Shown here in pieces: positions 10,273 through 21,820 of a stretch of 64,000 bases of DNA (positions are counted from its first letter, which is position 1; each line of letters opens with the position of its first letter). The notes below the pieces were generated by a model. That model did not search any database, had not been told where the DNA came from, and was given only the letters and a program-made list of their open reading frames with translations. Source of the stretch: Auricularia sp. M13. Its lineage: Eukaryota > Basidiomycota > Agaricomycetes > Auriculariales > Auriculariaceae. The DNA is taken from positions 2,666,001 to 2,730,000 of the forward strand of contig CM073202.1 of the NCBI GenBank assembly GCA_037042915.1, written 5' to 3'. The translations under genes and the position numbers were made by a program.

Positions 10273-10990
10273 GAGACGAAGGAGCGTGTCAACTCCGCCA
10301 AACAACCTTTGCTTCTGAACTTGGCACTACAGCCGCTGCTCGAGTGCACATTTGACCACACATGCGCTCAACCTACAGAAAAAAGGGTTAAAATATGAAT
10401 TTAAGAAAACCGGTGCGGGACTGGATTGTAATCCTGGATGCCTTGACTCTGCCTTCCATACGGACTTCAATAACGACGTCGACGACGATGGCGGCTCTCG
10501 AGTTACGACGCGTCGCAGGGACTCCGTGTATGCTTGGCTCACCTGCTGCTGCAGCTACACTCTTATGCACTTTCAGATTCTTGTAGCTACTCATTTGCTA
10601 GTGACTCCTGCCGCCAAGCCCGTCCCGGCTGGGAGCAGTATCCAGGCAGCCGGCATACACTTCCCGCAGTCTTCGCAAGATGGTGGTCCAGAAACAGAGG
10701 AAGCTGTGACGCAGCATTGGTCAACAAAGCTCATTCTTTGAATTGATCGACGCGCGGATTGTGAAGGCGAGCTGTCTCCTGAAGATTCTGCACAAGTGCA
10801 AACACAGTACTTATCGTCGCGTCCTGCAAGCAGAGCTCACGTACGTCGGGTTCGGACGATACGGAGAGCCGGATGGGATTCGCGAACCGGCCCAAGAAGG
10901 ACTTGCACGTTTGAATCAGCCACAGGAAAGCGTTCCCACAACGCTGTTTCAGTTGCCGGCGAGACAGCTCACGCTCCCGCCATAGGAAGT
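10273..10990. other. Divergent promoter region
   Basis: Lies between the GON7-like gene (leftward) and an F-box gene (rightward). The open plus-strand stretch from about 10796 to 10990, ahead of the chosen ATG, has no family resemblance and is probably 5' leader. Confidence 0.4.
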
Positions 10991-12434
10991 ATGTGCGGGG
11001 CTCCTGCTCTCAACGGGGACGTCGCAGCGTCCATCGCGCAATGGCTGCCCAGCGACGACCTCGCGCGGTTCTGCGCGGCGTCGCAGATGGTGTACGCCGC
11101 GGCGCTCCCCGTGCTCTACAGAAACGTCTACATCGTCACCTCTCACGCGTGGAAGGTGCACGCGTTTGCGTCCTTCTACGCGACGATATCGCGCAGGCCG
11201 GTCCTGGGGCGCTTCGTCAGGAGCCTGTTTATCAGCTACCACGGCCCGACGTCCAACATCCTCCGCCTCCTCGCCTTGCTCCCGCGTCTGCAGTCTCTCC
11301 ACAGCGCGCACACCTTCCGCACAAATTCCAGCGCGCTGCCGTTGCAGCGCTCGCCGTTCGCGTCCCTCTCCTCGCTGTCGTGCGAATGGACGCCGTGGCT
11401 GGACGAGCTCATGGGCCGCATGCAGCCCGTCCGCCGGCTGCACATCGACGTCCCTCACATACGACGCAACTCCCCAGAGCTCTCTGGTCTGGAGCGGCTT
11501 CTGATGGCATCTCTCAGCACGCTGGAGGAATTATCGATCACCGACCTACGCGTGTTGCTGATATTCAGGGAGCACCAGCATCTCGCCTGGCCGCGCGTCC
11601 GACGGGTAGACCTACACGTCTCCACGACCTTCAGCGACGTCGGACAACTCCTGACGAGCGTGTTCCCCCATTTGCGGCAACTGCATGGCCGGGGGTCGGT
11701 GGACCTGCTGTCCAGCCCCGCGGTCCTGCCCGCGCTCGACTACGCGCAGATATTCGTCCCGGATGATGCGGCCATGAGGATGCAGTCTTCTTCGTCCACC
11801 ATGAGACGCTCCATTCGTCATCTGATGCTGGAGGGCACGGGTATGCGGGAAAGCGACATCAACGCGAATATCGAGCTCACGCTCTCCGCCGTACAAGCTG
11901 AGAAATTACATAGTCTGAGCGTAAGACTGGGCAGGGATCTTATACCAGCGCTATGCGGCATGCTCGCCAGCTGCTTCAACCTGTCGTATCTTTTCGTGTG
12001 CTGCAGACCAGATACAGTACGTCAGCCCTAATTCCCTACAGATACCGGAGACTGACTGTTGCAATCATCTTCCATTAATCCAGGTCGTGGAACTTTGCCA
12101 GGCATTGACGCGACTGCGCCCTCAGACAGCCGCCCAACGCCTGCGGTGCATCGGATTCAACATATCCCCCGCGCACTACGCCGACCCCATCCTAGTCGAG
12201 AAACTTGCACTGAAAATCGACGCACTCAAAAAGCAGTTCCCGCTGCTCAGACTGGTGGAGCTCCGGACGTTCACCCGCACAAAATTGCTGGGCGCCATGT
12301 CCATCGTCAACGTCCACTGGCGAATATCCCGCGACACCGGAGAGACGCGGCGCGTTCAGAGCGATATAAGAGTGTGGGATGTTGCGTGGTGCGAAGGGCC
12401 CGAGCATCTCGACCGCTTGCATATTTTACAGTGA
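10991..12434 (+). CDS. F-box-like/LRR protein
   Basis: Two exons, 10991-12016 and 12084-12434. A 67-bp intron joins CCRPDT to VVELCQALTRLRP. The protein is about 458 residues. The first 60 residues form an F-box-like helix set (GDVAASIAQWLPSDDLARFC, AAALPVLYRNVYI), as in many basidiomycete F-box proteins. Irregular leucine-rich repeats follow (FVRSLFISYHG, LLALLPRLQSLHS, SLSTLEELSITDLRVL). The start was placed at MCGAPALNGDV because the F-box begins there; an upstream ATG in the same frame would add 65 unstructured residues. Predicted role: SCF adaptor with unknown target. Confidence 0.75.
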
Positions 12435-12724
12435 TTGAGATTGTGGGTCCAGTATGTACGAGCCATCTTGTTGTATTCGACAACGGCAACGTCTACACTG
12501 GGTCGAAATCTGTCAAGAGCTTGTAATCTGCGATGCGCTCGGGCGCGGAAGGGCTATCAGGTTTCCTTCGCCTGTTCACGGCTGGATGAGTAACCGGTCA
12601 ATGAGCAGTGGAGACTATGCGTACTTTTCGCCTGCGGCAAGCGAAGGGAAAGACCCAAACAGATCCTTATGTTTAGGCATCGGTGCTTCCCTGCAAGAAA
12701 TCTGAACGATGCAAACCAGAGATG

Positions 12725-14036
12725 CTAAGGAAGGTCATACGTGAAATATGGGTGTTGCAGGGCTTCTTCTGCACTGATTCGCTTTGCTGGGTCGTATTCC
12801 ATGAGGGACGAAATCAGGTCGATGCCAGCAGCGGTCAAGTACGGAAAGCGTTGGCGGAAGGCAGGCGGCGTGTAGTGGGGAAGTGATATTGTCTTGGATA
12901 GCGGTAAGGTGTTGTAGTCTGGCCAGTTGACCTTTGTCGGTGGCCCCAGTAGTTTGAAAATCTACGAAATATTAGGCGCAGTTACACACCTATGAATGTT
13001 TGCGAACCATGCTAATGAGCTCGAGCTCTCCTTTGGCTTGGAAGAGCGGCTCGTTGAGGATGAGTTCTGCGAAGATGCAGCCCACCGACCACATGTCAAC
13101 GGCTGTTGAGTATTCGGTGGCGCCGAGGAGGATCTCTGGCGCGCTGCAATGTTACTCAGGATCATTGTCATGAAGAAGAAAGGCGGTACGTACCGATACC
13201 AAAGCGTCACGACGAGTTGCGTAAGGCCCCCGACTCCCACTGGTTCGCCATATCGACGCGCGAGCCCGAAGTCTGCAACTTTGATGGTACCGCGGTTGTT
13301 CATGAGCAAATTGCTCGTCTTGAGGTCACGGTGCAATATCCAGTTGGAATGACAATGCGCGACCGCGCTGAGCAGTTGCAGCATCAGCGTCTTGATTTCA
13401 GATTGCAAGAATGGTGTCGGCATGACGGTCAAGAGCGATTTGAGGTCGTGCTCGATGAAGTCCATGACAATATACACTCTGCGATGCAGGCGCTGTAGCA
13501 AGATTCGCAGAGCGCCGTCCAGCAGAAACGCACTGACTGGGTGAGCGTGTCGCCGACGACGACCTCGCGGATGTTGACGACGTTTTCGTGTCGGCAAGCC
13601 ATGAGCGCGTTGATTTCGCGTAGAGCAGTTATGGGGAAGCCGTGTTTCTCCTCTTCAAGCTTCAGCTTCTTGAGCGCCACGATGTCCCCAGCTTGGAACC
13701 GTGTTAGAAGATATTATATCTCATTAGAAAAGGCTGGAGCTTACTCTGCTTGTCCCGCGCTCGAAACACGACGCCGTACGAGCCCTCTTCGATCTGGTTC
13801 AGGCGCTCATACGAGTAGACAGAGCGCGACGATGCCAGGCCAGGATGGGCAGTCCGTGGAGGGACGTATATACTGCGTGTGCGTGTGCTACTCTGAGCGG
13901 GAGCGCGAGCTGGTGGGGGAGATGGTGGTCGTTCAGACAGCCTTTTCGGGCGTTTCTTGGGTGTAACGGAGCGCTCTTCGTCTTGCGACGGTGCATCCTC
14001 GTCTCCCAAGTCCCAGCGTGATCGTTTAGTCGCCAT
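12725..14036 (-). CDS. Cyclin-dependent kinase, CDK11/PITSLRE type
   Basis: Six or so exons starting at ATG 14036 ([18 protein letters not shown]). A basic, Pro/Ser-rich N-terminus of about 80 residues is followed by a complete kinase domain. Visible motifs are [15 protein letters not shown] (glycine loop), [18 protein letters not shown] with the cyclin-binding helix [47 protein letters not shown], the T-loop [32 protein letters not shown] and [16 protein letters not shown], ending HPYFTYDLP. The PITALRE helix and GLTQLVVT loop identify the CDK11 class, which acts with L-type cyclins in transcription and splicing. Introns of about 46-70 bp split the domain. The gene is divergent from the secreted protein at 14446. 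Confidence 0.9.
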
Positions 14037-14445
14037 CGTCACGTGCAGGAAAGTAGGGAGCTGCTGCGTTGAAAGTCCGCCACCGTTTCTTGTCAAGCCG
14101 CCGCCAACAGCTGCTCTCGGGCACTCTGCCAGTGCCATCTCCGCTACATCTGAATGCCGCAACTATCGCATGTATGCAACAATATCTGGGGCCCCACGTC
14201 GGCCTGTGTCGATATGTCGCAGACCAGGAGACCAAGACCAGGCTGATTTCGAATCCAACCAGGAGAGTCAGCTCCGGGCTCGGGGAGTCTGGGCTGGTCA
14301 CGATCCCAACCCGCGCGTGGGCCGCCTACCGCTTCAGACTGAAACCTTCTGATCGGTGACGGGAAATACGAGTACATAAGGCCCTGCCATTCTACAGGAA
14401 AAATCATCACAAGCACACTCACAGCACTCACACACATCGCCTCAA
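14037..14445. promoter_or_regulatory. Divergent promoter region, CDK11-type gene and secreted protein
   Basis: 409 bp between two divergent start codons. An AT-rich ACATAAGG stretch lies about 70 bp before ATG 14446 and could serve as a weak TATA element. Nothing else stands out. Confidence 0.35.
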
Positions 14446-15258
14446 ATGCGCTTCTTCTCCGCCGTCATCCTCGCCCTCGCCCTTGCTTCGACCGAGCTGG
14501 GTGTCCATGCCTCTCCAGTCCGCTCGCCCGCGCCAGGAAAATACAAGCAGTTCAACGACGAGCCTACGAGTGCCAGTCCGAGCGCAACGCACTCGGTCTC
14601 AAAAACGACACACCGTGAAAGCAGCACCCCGTCGCCGACCCATCACAGCACGGGCACGTCTTTCGCCGCCAAGTCAAAGACAACGCATCGCAGTGCGAGC
14701 ACGTCTCCGACCAAGTCGTCGAGTGACACCATGACCACCGAATCGTCCACCTTCAAGCATCGGTTCGTGCGACCCGGGTCTACGTCGACGACCGAGTCCT
14801 CAACGTCCATGACCACCGAGTCCTCAACCTTCAAGCATCGTTTTGTGCGGCCCGGATCCACGTCGACGACCAAGTCTAAAACGTCCGAGTCGTCCCTCCC
14901 GACCGGTACGGCCATCCTCGGCACCGAAACGTGGTCCGGCGCCAGCTCTACGGAGACGCCTTCCGACGAGGATATGGGCAACAACGACGATTTTGATAAC
15001 TCATACGATGAGTACGATGGCGGTGAATCCGGCCCAGATGATGGTGAATTCGAAGGCTACGACGAGAGCGCCGAATCCGGCGACGATGCACCCAACGATG
15101 AGGACTTTGACTTCAACGACGACGACCAGAATTCGGACAGCGCGGACGACAACGGGTCTTATGATTACAATGCCCCTCAGAATGGTGATGAAGCTGCGCC
15201 GGAGAAGGAGCCGGGCATGTATTACGCCAACGTTCGCCGGGGCCGCTTTGCAGTTTAA
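14446..15258 (+). CDS. Secreted Ser/Thr-rich protein with acidic C-terminus
   Basis: Single exon of 270 residues. The N-terminal signal peptide is MRFFSAVILALALASTELGV. Residues 25-160 are Ser/Thr-rich and likely to be O-glycosylated. They contain two nearly identical copies of a unit with TESSTFKHRFVRPGSTSTT (about residues 97-116 and 122-141). Residues 170-250 are an Asp/Glu/Asn-rich low-complexity tract, followed by a basic end (NVRRGRFAV). No catalytic domain or GPI signal is visible. It may be a wall or matrix protein; the function is not recognised. Confidence 0.75.
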   Translation: MRFFSAVILALALASTELGVHASPVRSPAPGKYKQFNDEPTSASPSATHSVSKTTHRESSTPSPTHHSTGTSFAAKSKTTHRSASTSPTKSSSDTMTTESSTFKHRFVRPGSTSTTESSTSMTTESSTFKHRFVRPGSTSTTKSKTSESSLPTGTAILGTETWSGASSTETPSDEDMGNNDDFDNSYDEYDGGESGPDDGEFEGYDESAESGDDAPNDEDFDFNDDDQNSDSADDNGSYDYNAPQNGDEAAPEKEPGMYYANVRRGRFAV

Positions 15259-15906
15259 TACTCTAAATTATGTGGTCCCTGAATACTGGATTGTCGACTG
15301 TGCTGGCACGTCGAATGTCAGATAAATTATTGAATATGATAAGATATATGATGATTAACTCGGAGCAAAAGCTGAATGTTTGACACCGCTGCCTCGTGCC
15401 TTTTCATGAGTGTTATGCAAATAAATATCGTCTCCTCACCCGCGTGCCTCGCCCTGGCACAAAAATACAAACGACTAAGACAAATTCAGTCTGCGCAATT
15501 AAGGGGGTGCTTCTTGCAGTGCTCCGATCTTTCCTGACAGAATATCGAAGGTTACGACCCTCGATTCTGGTGTATGAACCCAGAGCTCTGGTGAGGTGTT
15601 TATATGCACAACCCCTGCTCGAAGCGTGCGCGCGCGACCATGGGATCCTGACTCCCAAGCCTGTGCATCGTTTCCTCGGAAACCTCTGAGTCATGAAGTG
15701 AGCGAGTTCTGTGATCGGGAAGCCTGCGAATCCTTCTCTAATACCTTGCAATGCCCTCACAAAGATACTTAAGATATCCTTGTTATCCTACAATTCGCGA
15801 CAAACGGCTTTTGTATTCGTCCGAGGCAATGCAAGTCTCGAAACGACCCCTAAGGAATGGTACAGCAAAGGCAACACGACGGACCCCAGGGTCAGGTTAC
15901 CAGTAC
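15259..15906. other. Intergenic, nothing recognised
   Basis: The 3' flank of the secreted gene up to the left end of the hAT-like element. No gene seen. Confidence 0.4.
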
Positions 15907-17493
15907 TAGGGTTCTGTGTACAATGCCACGTTTTAAACACGGGTTAAAAAACAGTGTTTAAAACATTGTTTTAAAACAGACGTCCGAAAATTGGCTGTTT
16001 AAAAACAAAATACAGTTCAGTTGCAGGACCTCTGAGACAAGGGGACCCAGCCGGCAAAATCCGGAGCATCAGGTTAGGATGGATGGGTCCGCTGACCTTG
16101 GGCTGCAGAGGTTGAGGACCTGGGTCAAATTGGCTCCGGAGAGTCCCCCAAAGGCTCAATCCTGCTCTGAAATAGATTAACAAACATAGTCGGAGCACTT
16201 TAAGTCCTTCTCAGTTTTTTATGTTGCTGTAGGGGCATTATTCCCGGATTTATCGGATGCATATTGCGTGCTGACATAATGCATCACTGTTCCGAGTTGG
16301 GACTTCCGGGCAAGCTGCTAGGACGTCTGGACAAGCTGCTGGATGGGTACATGTCCTGGGAGCAGTAATATACATTTCTAGTGCAGAAACCCTTTTGGCT
16401 ATCCTAGAGCAAGGCCAACTGCGGATCTCCGGAGGCAAATCGGAGGTATATCCGCGGAAATAGGATGGATGGGTCTTGCCTCATTGGCTTGCAGCGGTTA
16501 CCAACCCGGTGCCGTCAGTTTGCTTCCGGTGTCCCCTTGCTCTGAGACATGTGTTGGAGGCACGGATTTTGTCTTTGTGCCATTTCCCACTATATCCTAG
16601 CAGCCTCCATTGCTGGTAGCATATGAGTTTAGGGTTTTGCAAGGGTCACCCATGGGTAAATTCGAGCTGACCCTTACCCTTACCCTTGTGGGTCTGACCC
16701 ATGATACTACTACCCATGGGTCACCCAAGGGTCACCCCTGGGTGTGACCCACGGTGGGTAATCATATGAAATGGACTCCCAGTGACTGTCATCTTGTTCT
16801 GCCATGTGCCCATGACACATATCCTTAATTGTACACTTGTGTAAGCATTCCCGTTGCCTCCAGATATATGAGAACATATTCTTACAGGTGGAGTGTAGTG
16901 TGCTGATGGACCAAAAGGTTCACTGTCCCATGGGTCGAAGGGTCAGGGGTCACAAATCTCTGACCCTTACCCTTACCCACAAGGGTTGGGTCAGCGACCC
17001 ATGAAGGGTCACCCAACCCTTGCAAATCCCTATATGAGTTAGCTGCATCTCGCATCTCACACAGGTGATCAGTGAAAGATCCGTTCAACTGCAGGAGCTG
17101 TCTCAGTGCTGTAAGTAACTAATTGGCAAGATCTCACAAGAGAACAGCATTCTTCCAGTGCCCAGACCTGAGAGTGTTGTTAAACATCTAGTATAGAAAG
17201 TGGCTCATTCTGACCTATATTCTCACAGGTAGAAGTTTACAACATTACATCGAGCATTGAAGTTTCAAGTACCATGCATTGCCAATCATACCGGCAGGTA
17301 TCTGTGATATCCTAGGGTATGAGGAGGTATGCCTGGGCAAATTTGACTGGAAGGTTGCTTTTTCTAAGCTTGTCTCGATGTTTCTAATGCATTACATAAG
17401 CTGTGTTTTAAACACTGTTTTAAACACCTGTTAAATAACGGGTTGGTTAAAAAACATGTTGAGAATAGCTCGGGCATTTTACACAGAACCCTA
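15907..17493. mobile_element. Non-autonomous hAT-type DNA element, 1587 bp
   Basis: Starts TAGGGTTCTGTGTACAATGC and ends with its imperfect inverse (GCATTTTACACAGAACCCTA), giving terminal inverted repeats of about 20 bp. It is flanked by a perfect 8-bp direct repeat, ACCAGTAC, at 15899-15906 and 17494-17501, the target-site duplication length of hAT transposons. Both subterminal regions carry several TTTTAAACAC-like motifs in opposite orientations. There is no transposase frame, so the element is non-autonomous. A second element (16630-17032) is inserted in it; without that insertion and its duplicated site the element is about 1.18 kb. Confidence 0.85.
16630..17032. mobile_element. hAT-type MITE, 403 bp, nested in the larger element
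   Basis: Terminal inverted repeats TAGGGTTTTGCAAGGGT and TAGGGATTTGCAAGGGT (17 bp, one mismatch) are bounded by a perfect 8-bp duplication TATGAGTT at 16622-16629 and 17033-17040. The ends are filled with direct and inverted copies of GGGTCACCC, TGGGTGACCC and CCCTTACCC-type motifs, likely transposase-binding sites. No coding capacity. It inserted after the outer element, whose body it interrupts. The near-intact termini suggest a fairly recent insertion. Confidence 0.88.
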
Positions 17494-17656
17494 ACCAGTA
17501 CTGCCCTGTCTACACAGTGAGGGCTACACGTAGATACTACAGTGAGAGAGATTGGATAGAGTGTTCATCAGAGCCCGGCGAGGAGGCTTCAACCCGATTT
17601 GCAACCACAAAGAGAAAATGTCCATGGTCATGAGATCCGCTGCCAGAGTGAGCGCT

Positions 17657-18515
17657 TTAGAGGCCGAGGATGGACGGCGGGAGGACGGCGAGCTGCGCGG
17701 CGGACCAGGCGGACTGCGCGCGCGCGGGCGAGAGGGTCGCGTCCCAGTTCGAGTTGACGAACTGGAGGTGCGAGCCGATGGACGCGCCCGAGAAGCCGAG
17801 GTTGACGTGGTTCCCGCCGATCGAGCCCAGCACAGACTGCAGCTGCGCGGCAATGACGGCGTCGAAGCCGATGTTGCGGCCGGAGATGCGGCGAATGTCC
17901 TCGATGAAGACGTTCCAGCGCGAGCCGAACTGGCTGGCGAGGCTGAGCGAAGATGAAAAGGGTTCAAATCAGTCATGGTGAGCTAGTCTGCGAGCTGTGG
18001 CGAAAGCTGCTCACATAATCTGCGCCTCGACTTCGCAGACCTGCGTGAGCAGAATCTGCTTCATCGACTCGATCAGGATGGCGATGTTCTGCTGCACGAT
18101 CTGGACGTCGACGATGGAGCACTGCAGGACCTGCACCTGCTGCACTTGGATGACCTCAACGGACTGCTGGACGACCGTGATGTGCTGCAGCTGGTTGAAG
18201 CGGCCATCAAAGTTGCCGACGCCGAAGAAGTTGTCGAAGGTGCTGAGAGACGAGACGCCACCCCAGTTGTTGAATGCGAACGGCGGGATCGCGTTGTTCG
18301 TGAGCGAGATCACCTGCGAAGATGTCTCGAAAGCGTGCAGCTGGCTCCAGATGGACGGGAGCGAGCTGATGTCAGTCCGTTTGGACTTCTCAGCTACAAT
18401 GACCGGGGTAAGAAGGTATATCGAAGCCTCAGGAGAGAAAACACGCACAGGTGGGAGCCGCGAGGGCGACATGGGACGAGGCAAGAGCGACGATAGCGGC
18501 GGGCAGGAAAAACAT
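17657..18515 (-). CDS. Secreted protein, paralogue of the 49364-51139 gene
   Basis: Three exons from ATG 18515. The signal peptide is MFFLPAAIVALASSHVALAA. An intron of about 54 bp leads to SLPSIWSQLHAF, then NNWGGVSSLSTFDNFFGVGN, a Gln/Val-rich stretch (VVQQSVEVIQVQQVQVLQCS) and ILLTQVCEVEAQI. A second intron, ending near 17946, leads to ASQFGSRWNVFIEDIRRISG and VNLGFSGASIGSHLQFVNSN with a short end SILGL. The order of blocks (SL-FD-FFG, VQVL-C, TQ-C-E-E-Q-I, F-D-I--H, GFSG-IGSH, NW) matches the protein at 49 kb. The family occurs in agaricomycetes with unknown function; the helical Gln-rich segment suggests self-assembly. Clearly extracellular. Confidence 0.78.
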
Positions 18516-19354
18516 CGTGAAGTGGTTGAGACTGCGAGGAACGAGGTTGAATGCGTGCGAGCGAGTGATGCGTGTCGTGTGCAATGCTACAGACCAGCCG
18601 GGGTCGAGTTGAAAGACGAAGGAAGGAATACAAAAGCGAGAGGTTGTCGCGAACGAAGGGAGGCTACCAGGCCCGCTGAGACAAGGGGTCGTGGAAGGAC
18701 GAGGGGGTGAGGACCTGTCCGTCCCAATTCAGCCAGAATTTATACTTCCCAGCGCGTCTCCTCCGGCGGCCATCGCGGGCTCTTTGGGAAGCCAGTCGCT
18801 GCGCTTGGCGTGCGAATAACGAGAATCTGATGCGCGAAGAGCACGCAACTCCAGTCCACTGGCTCGCTGCACCGGTGCATTGAAATTCGGGCAGGGCGGC
18901 GTCCGAATCTGTGGGCGGTCGCGATGCCACTTGCACTTGCAGTTGCCTAATCGGGGTGATGCACCATCAGACAACGGACCAGTCCTGCCGCCTGACCACC
19001 GCTGCCTCGCCTGCACGGGCCCGGCACGGCGGCCTGGAAACGCGTCGCAGGATATCTCGGGGAACTCGAGCTCGCCGACGCAACGGATTCGAGGCACCAT
19101 CGGGATTTTGCTGCATAATCCTCCAGTACTGTCAGCCGCCCACGAAAATAAATGTGGCTTCCAAAGCGCACACACAATGAACCAATCTTCGTCCGTCTTC
19201 TGAAGGCGAATATTGCAGGGATTAAGAAACACGCATGTTGATCAACTTCCTCAGAGAATTTCAAGGCGTCACTACGCGGGCATCCTCCCAGCAGGGAGCA
19301 ACGAACTGCAGAACCAGATGCGCTGAATAATAGATACGCAACCCTAAGATACAT
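18516..19354. other. Intergenic with a minus-strand TATA-like box
   Basis: A TATAAAT on the minus strand near 18740 lies about 225 bp before the secreted gene's ATG. The rest, up to the DnaJ gene's stop, holds no supported gene. Confidence 0.35.
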
Positions 19355-21248
19355 CTACAACTCATCCTTGGCATGCGTATGGATGAACGCGTCAGCCAGC
19401 CCTGCCCGAGAGGAGAAAGTAAGCCATCAAGGTTCAAGGTCGAGGGGTAGGGTGCAGCTTACGGCGCTTCAGGTCTGGCGACAGACTTGTCGGCAGGACG
19501 ACGTTGTACTCGACGTACAGATCACCATGACCGCTGCCTTGGTGTACCGGCATGCCCTCGCCGGCAATCGTTTGCACGAATCCTGCCAGTGCAAAGTGGT
19601 TAGTCTTCGATCAGCGCGCGTTGTGATTAGCTATCGAAAACGTGGTCGCCGCCCAAGGACATGCCTTGGTCGTGATCCACCAAGACGGGATGGGACGGGA
19701 TCGCGGAAGCCTCACCGGGTTGTGTTACGCCAGAGCGCTTCAGCTGGACTATGTGTCCATCGAGATGCGTCAGGTTGCGCTCGAAGCCCAGCAACGCCTG
19801 CACATTGCAGCCGCGTTAGCATCAACAGACTGGCGCTGCATGTTTGCGTACCTCCTGGATGCCGATGGTCTCCCGCCAATAAAGGCTCGTTTCTTTGCGC
19901 CGCCAGCCACCGCGAACCTTGGACGCGCGCACGCGCAGGACGACATCGCCCGGCTCCCAGTCCGGCGACTCATCGCCCTCGCCTTCAAAGACGACTTCGT
20001 GGCCTTCCGGCATGCCGGGCGTGACCTCGAGCGTGTAGTGCGCAGTGTGGTCCACGACCTTCTCGCCGTTGCAGTGCGGGCATTTGTGCACGATAACCGT
20101 ACCGCGTCCGCCACATTCGTTGCAACTGTAGAAATAGGCAGCACAAACACAGATCCAAGTGCACAGTGGAGCGCGTCAACGAGAGGATATCGCAAGTCAG
20201 GGGCCGCAGGCAACGCAGAAAGATAGAGAGCGCACGTTGTTTGGGTCTGTGCAAACATGCCAGGGAAGACTTGCTGGCGGACGAGCTTGACGCCCATGCC
20301 GTCGCAGCCTGTGCACTTTTTGATATCGCCGTCGGACGCGGCTCCGGTGCCTCTGCAGTGGTCGCAAAGAATACGCTTCTTGATCATAAACTATGGTTGC
20401 TTGCTGTCAGCCGCTAGCTGAAAGATATAAAGAGAGCTTGTGCGCACGTCCACATCCTTTCCAGTGTACCTGCAATAAATCAGCATAGGTTCATATGGGA
20501 ATAGCGAACTACACACATATCCGCAAGCGAAACCTCTATTTCGGACATCATCGTAGGCCCGCGTCGAGTCTGCTCATGACGGGCACCGCCGCCAAAGAAG
20601 TTCGAAAACATGTCGAATGGATTGGCGTAGTGCTGGCCGCCTTCTGCTTGCCGTAGGCCCTCCTGCTCATGCTTGTCAGACTAATGCTTTGGAACATGTG
20701 TTCCGCTCGTACCTCGCCATGGCGGTCGTAGATTGTCCGTTTCTAGCAGACGATAAGCAAACCGCGTAAGCAATTCTAGCTATTCCCAATGTCAGCGAAA
20801 TCCGCAGGTGTGCGCCCGTGCTCGTGGATCCTGCAATAGACTTGGAGTGCAAATCCACGAGCCAGTAGGCGCGTACACCTGAGGATTTCTCTGGCATTCG
20901 AAACAGCCGCCAATGGTGCGTACTTCAGAGTCAGACAAGACTTCGTAGGCTGCGCGACAGTGAGCAAAGTCCGTAAGCGCTCGAGCAGCTTATCCGCGTA
21001 CCGTGAGCGATTTCGATGAATTTCTTCTCAGCATCAGGCTCCTTGTTCTTGTCTGGATGGTATTTCCTGCTTAGCCGTTTGTATGCTTTCCGGATATCCG
21101 TATCGGACGCGGAGCGGGACACTGTGCGCGGATTTAGTTGCTAAAGCGCACAGGCAATTCCAAGCCTACCTCCCAGGACCTTATAAAGGTCAGCGGCTGC
21201 GACAACCCATGCCCAGCAGGCAAGCGCAACCAGCAGAAACGAGCGCAT
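19355..21248 (-). CDS. SCJ1: ER-lumenal DnaJ (Hsp40) co-chaperone, SCJ1 type
   Basis: Multi-exon gene from ATG 21248. The signal peptide is [18 protein letters not shown]. The J domain includes [27 protein letters not shown] and the HPD motif. The Gly/Phe-region remnant is [13 protein letters not shown]. Next come four zinc-binding CxxCxGxG-type repeats ([32 protein letters not shown]) and the type I substrate-binding region ([38 protein letters not shown]). The final exon, joined by an intron of about 65 bp, ends HTHAKDEL. A signal peptide, J domain and KDEL retention signal together mark an ER-resident partner of BiP, as in yeast Scj1 (known for the family). Role: folding and degradation of secretory proteins. 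Confidence 0.92.
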
Positions 21249-21484
21249 CTAAGGTATGAAGGACGAGGATAGGGAATGGAGTTAGACGCGCAACGACGCG
21301 CCACGTCAGTTGAAAGCCACAGCGGAGTTTGGAAACGTTCCTTGCTCTTCTCCCGTCATCGCCGGACCGTCCATCAACTACTTCAATGTGCACATCCTTC
21401 GTGCTACCAAGCCTCTACGCTAGGGTCTCGATCCAGACTTTTCTACTGGGGGCGCTCGGTGCATAATTTCAGCGAATCTCGCTC

Positions 21485-21820
21485 TCACTCTGCGTGACGG
21501 TCTTCCGAAGCTCCATGCTTGTGGGCTGACGACTCTGAATGGCCCTGCCAAAGCATGATCGCCGGGTGGTCGTACGTTGGACCGAGCAGTGCGCCCGTCC
21601 GCGCAATAACGTCCGCAATGACGGCCTCGCGCTCCTGCGATGGGAGCCCCGTGAAGAGCATCAGTGCGCGCTGTAGCCCAGCGATCTTGGACGGCATCGA
21701 GAACGTGGGTATGGCAGCGTTGTACGTATTGGTTAGGACTGGTGTCAGGTGGATCTGCCCCTTGGTTGCCTCTTGGATGCTTTCGCGCGGTAGCGGTAAT
21801 GTTGGCGCCAAGATGTCCAT
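21485..21820 (-). pseudogene. Decayed serine racemase/threonine dehydratase-like copy
   Basis: Reads MDILAPTLPLPRESIQEATK and IHLTPVLTNT, then jumps to PTFSMPSKIAG, SQEREAVIADVIARTGALLG and YDHPAIMLWQG, ending in unrelated residues and a stop. Against the intact gene at 34135-35317 it lacks about 385 bp in the middle, including the PLP lysine region, and all of the second half. The promoter-proximal ATG context is shared with the intact copy. It is part of the left arm of the inverted duplication and cannot encode an active enzyme. Confidence 0.8.

Noticed and set aside
15540-15620. GACCCTCGATTCTGG-like stretch suggestive of a tRNA T-arm
   Set aside because: No matching acceptor stem, anticodon arm or D-arm could be folded around it.
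16660-17000. CCCTTACCC-type runs looking like telomeric repeats
   Set aside because: They lie inside a 403-bp element with terminal inverted repeats and a target duplication, so they are subterminal transposon motifs. Fungal telomere repeats are TTAGGG.
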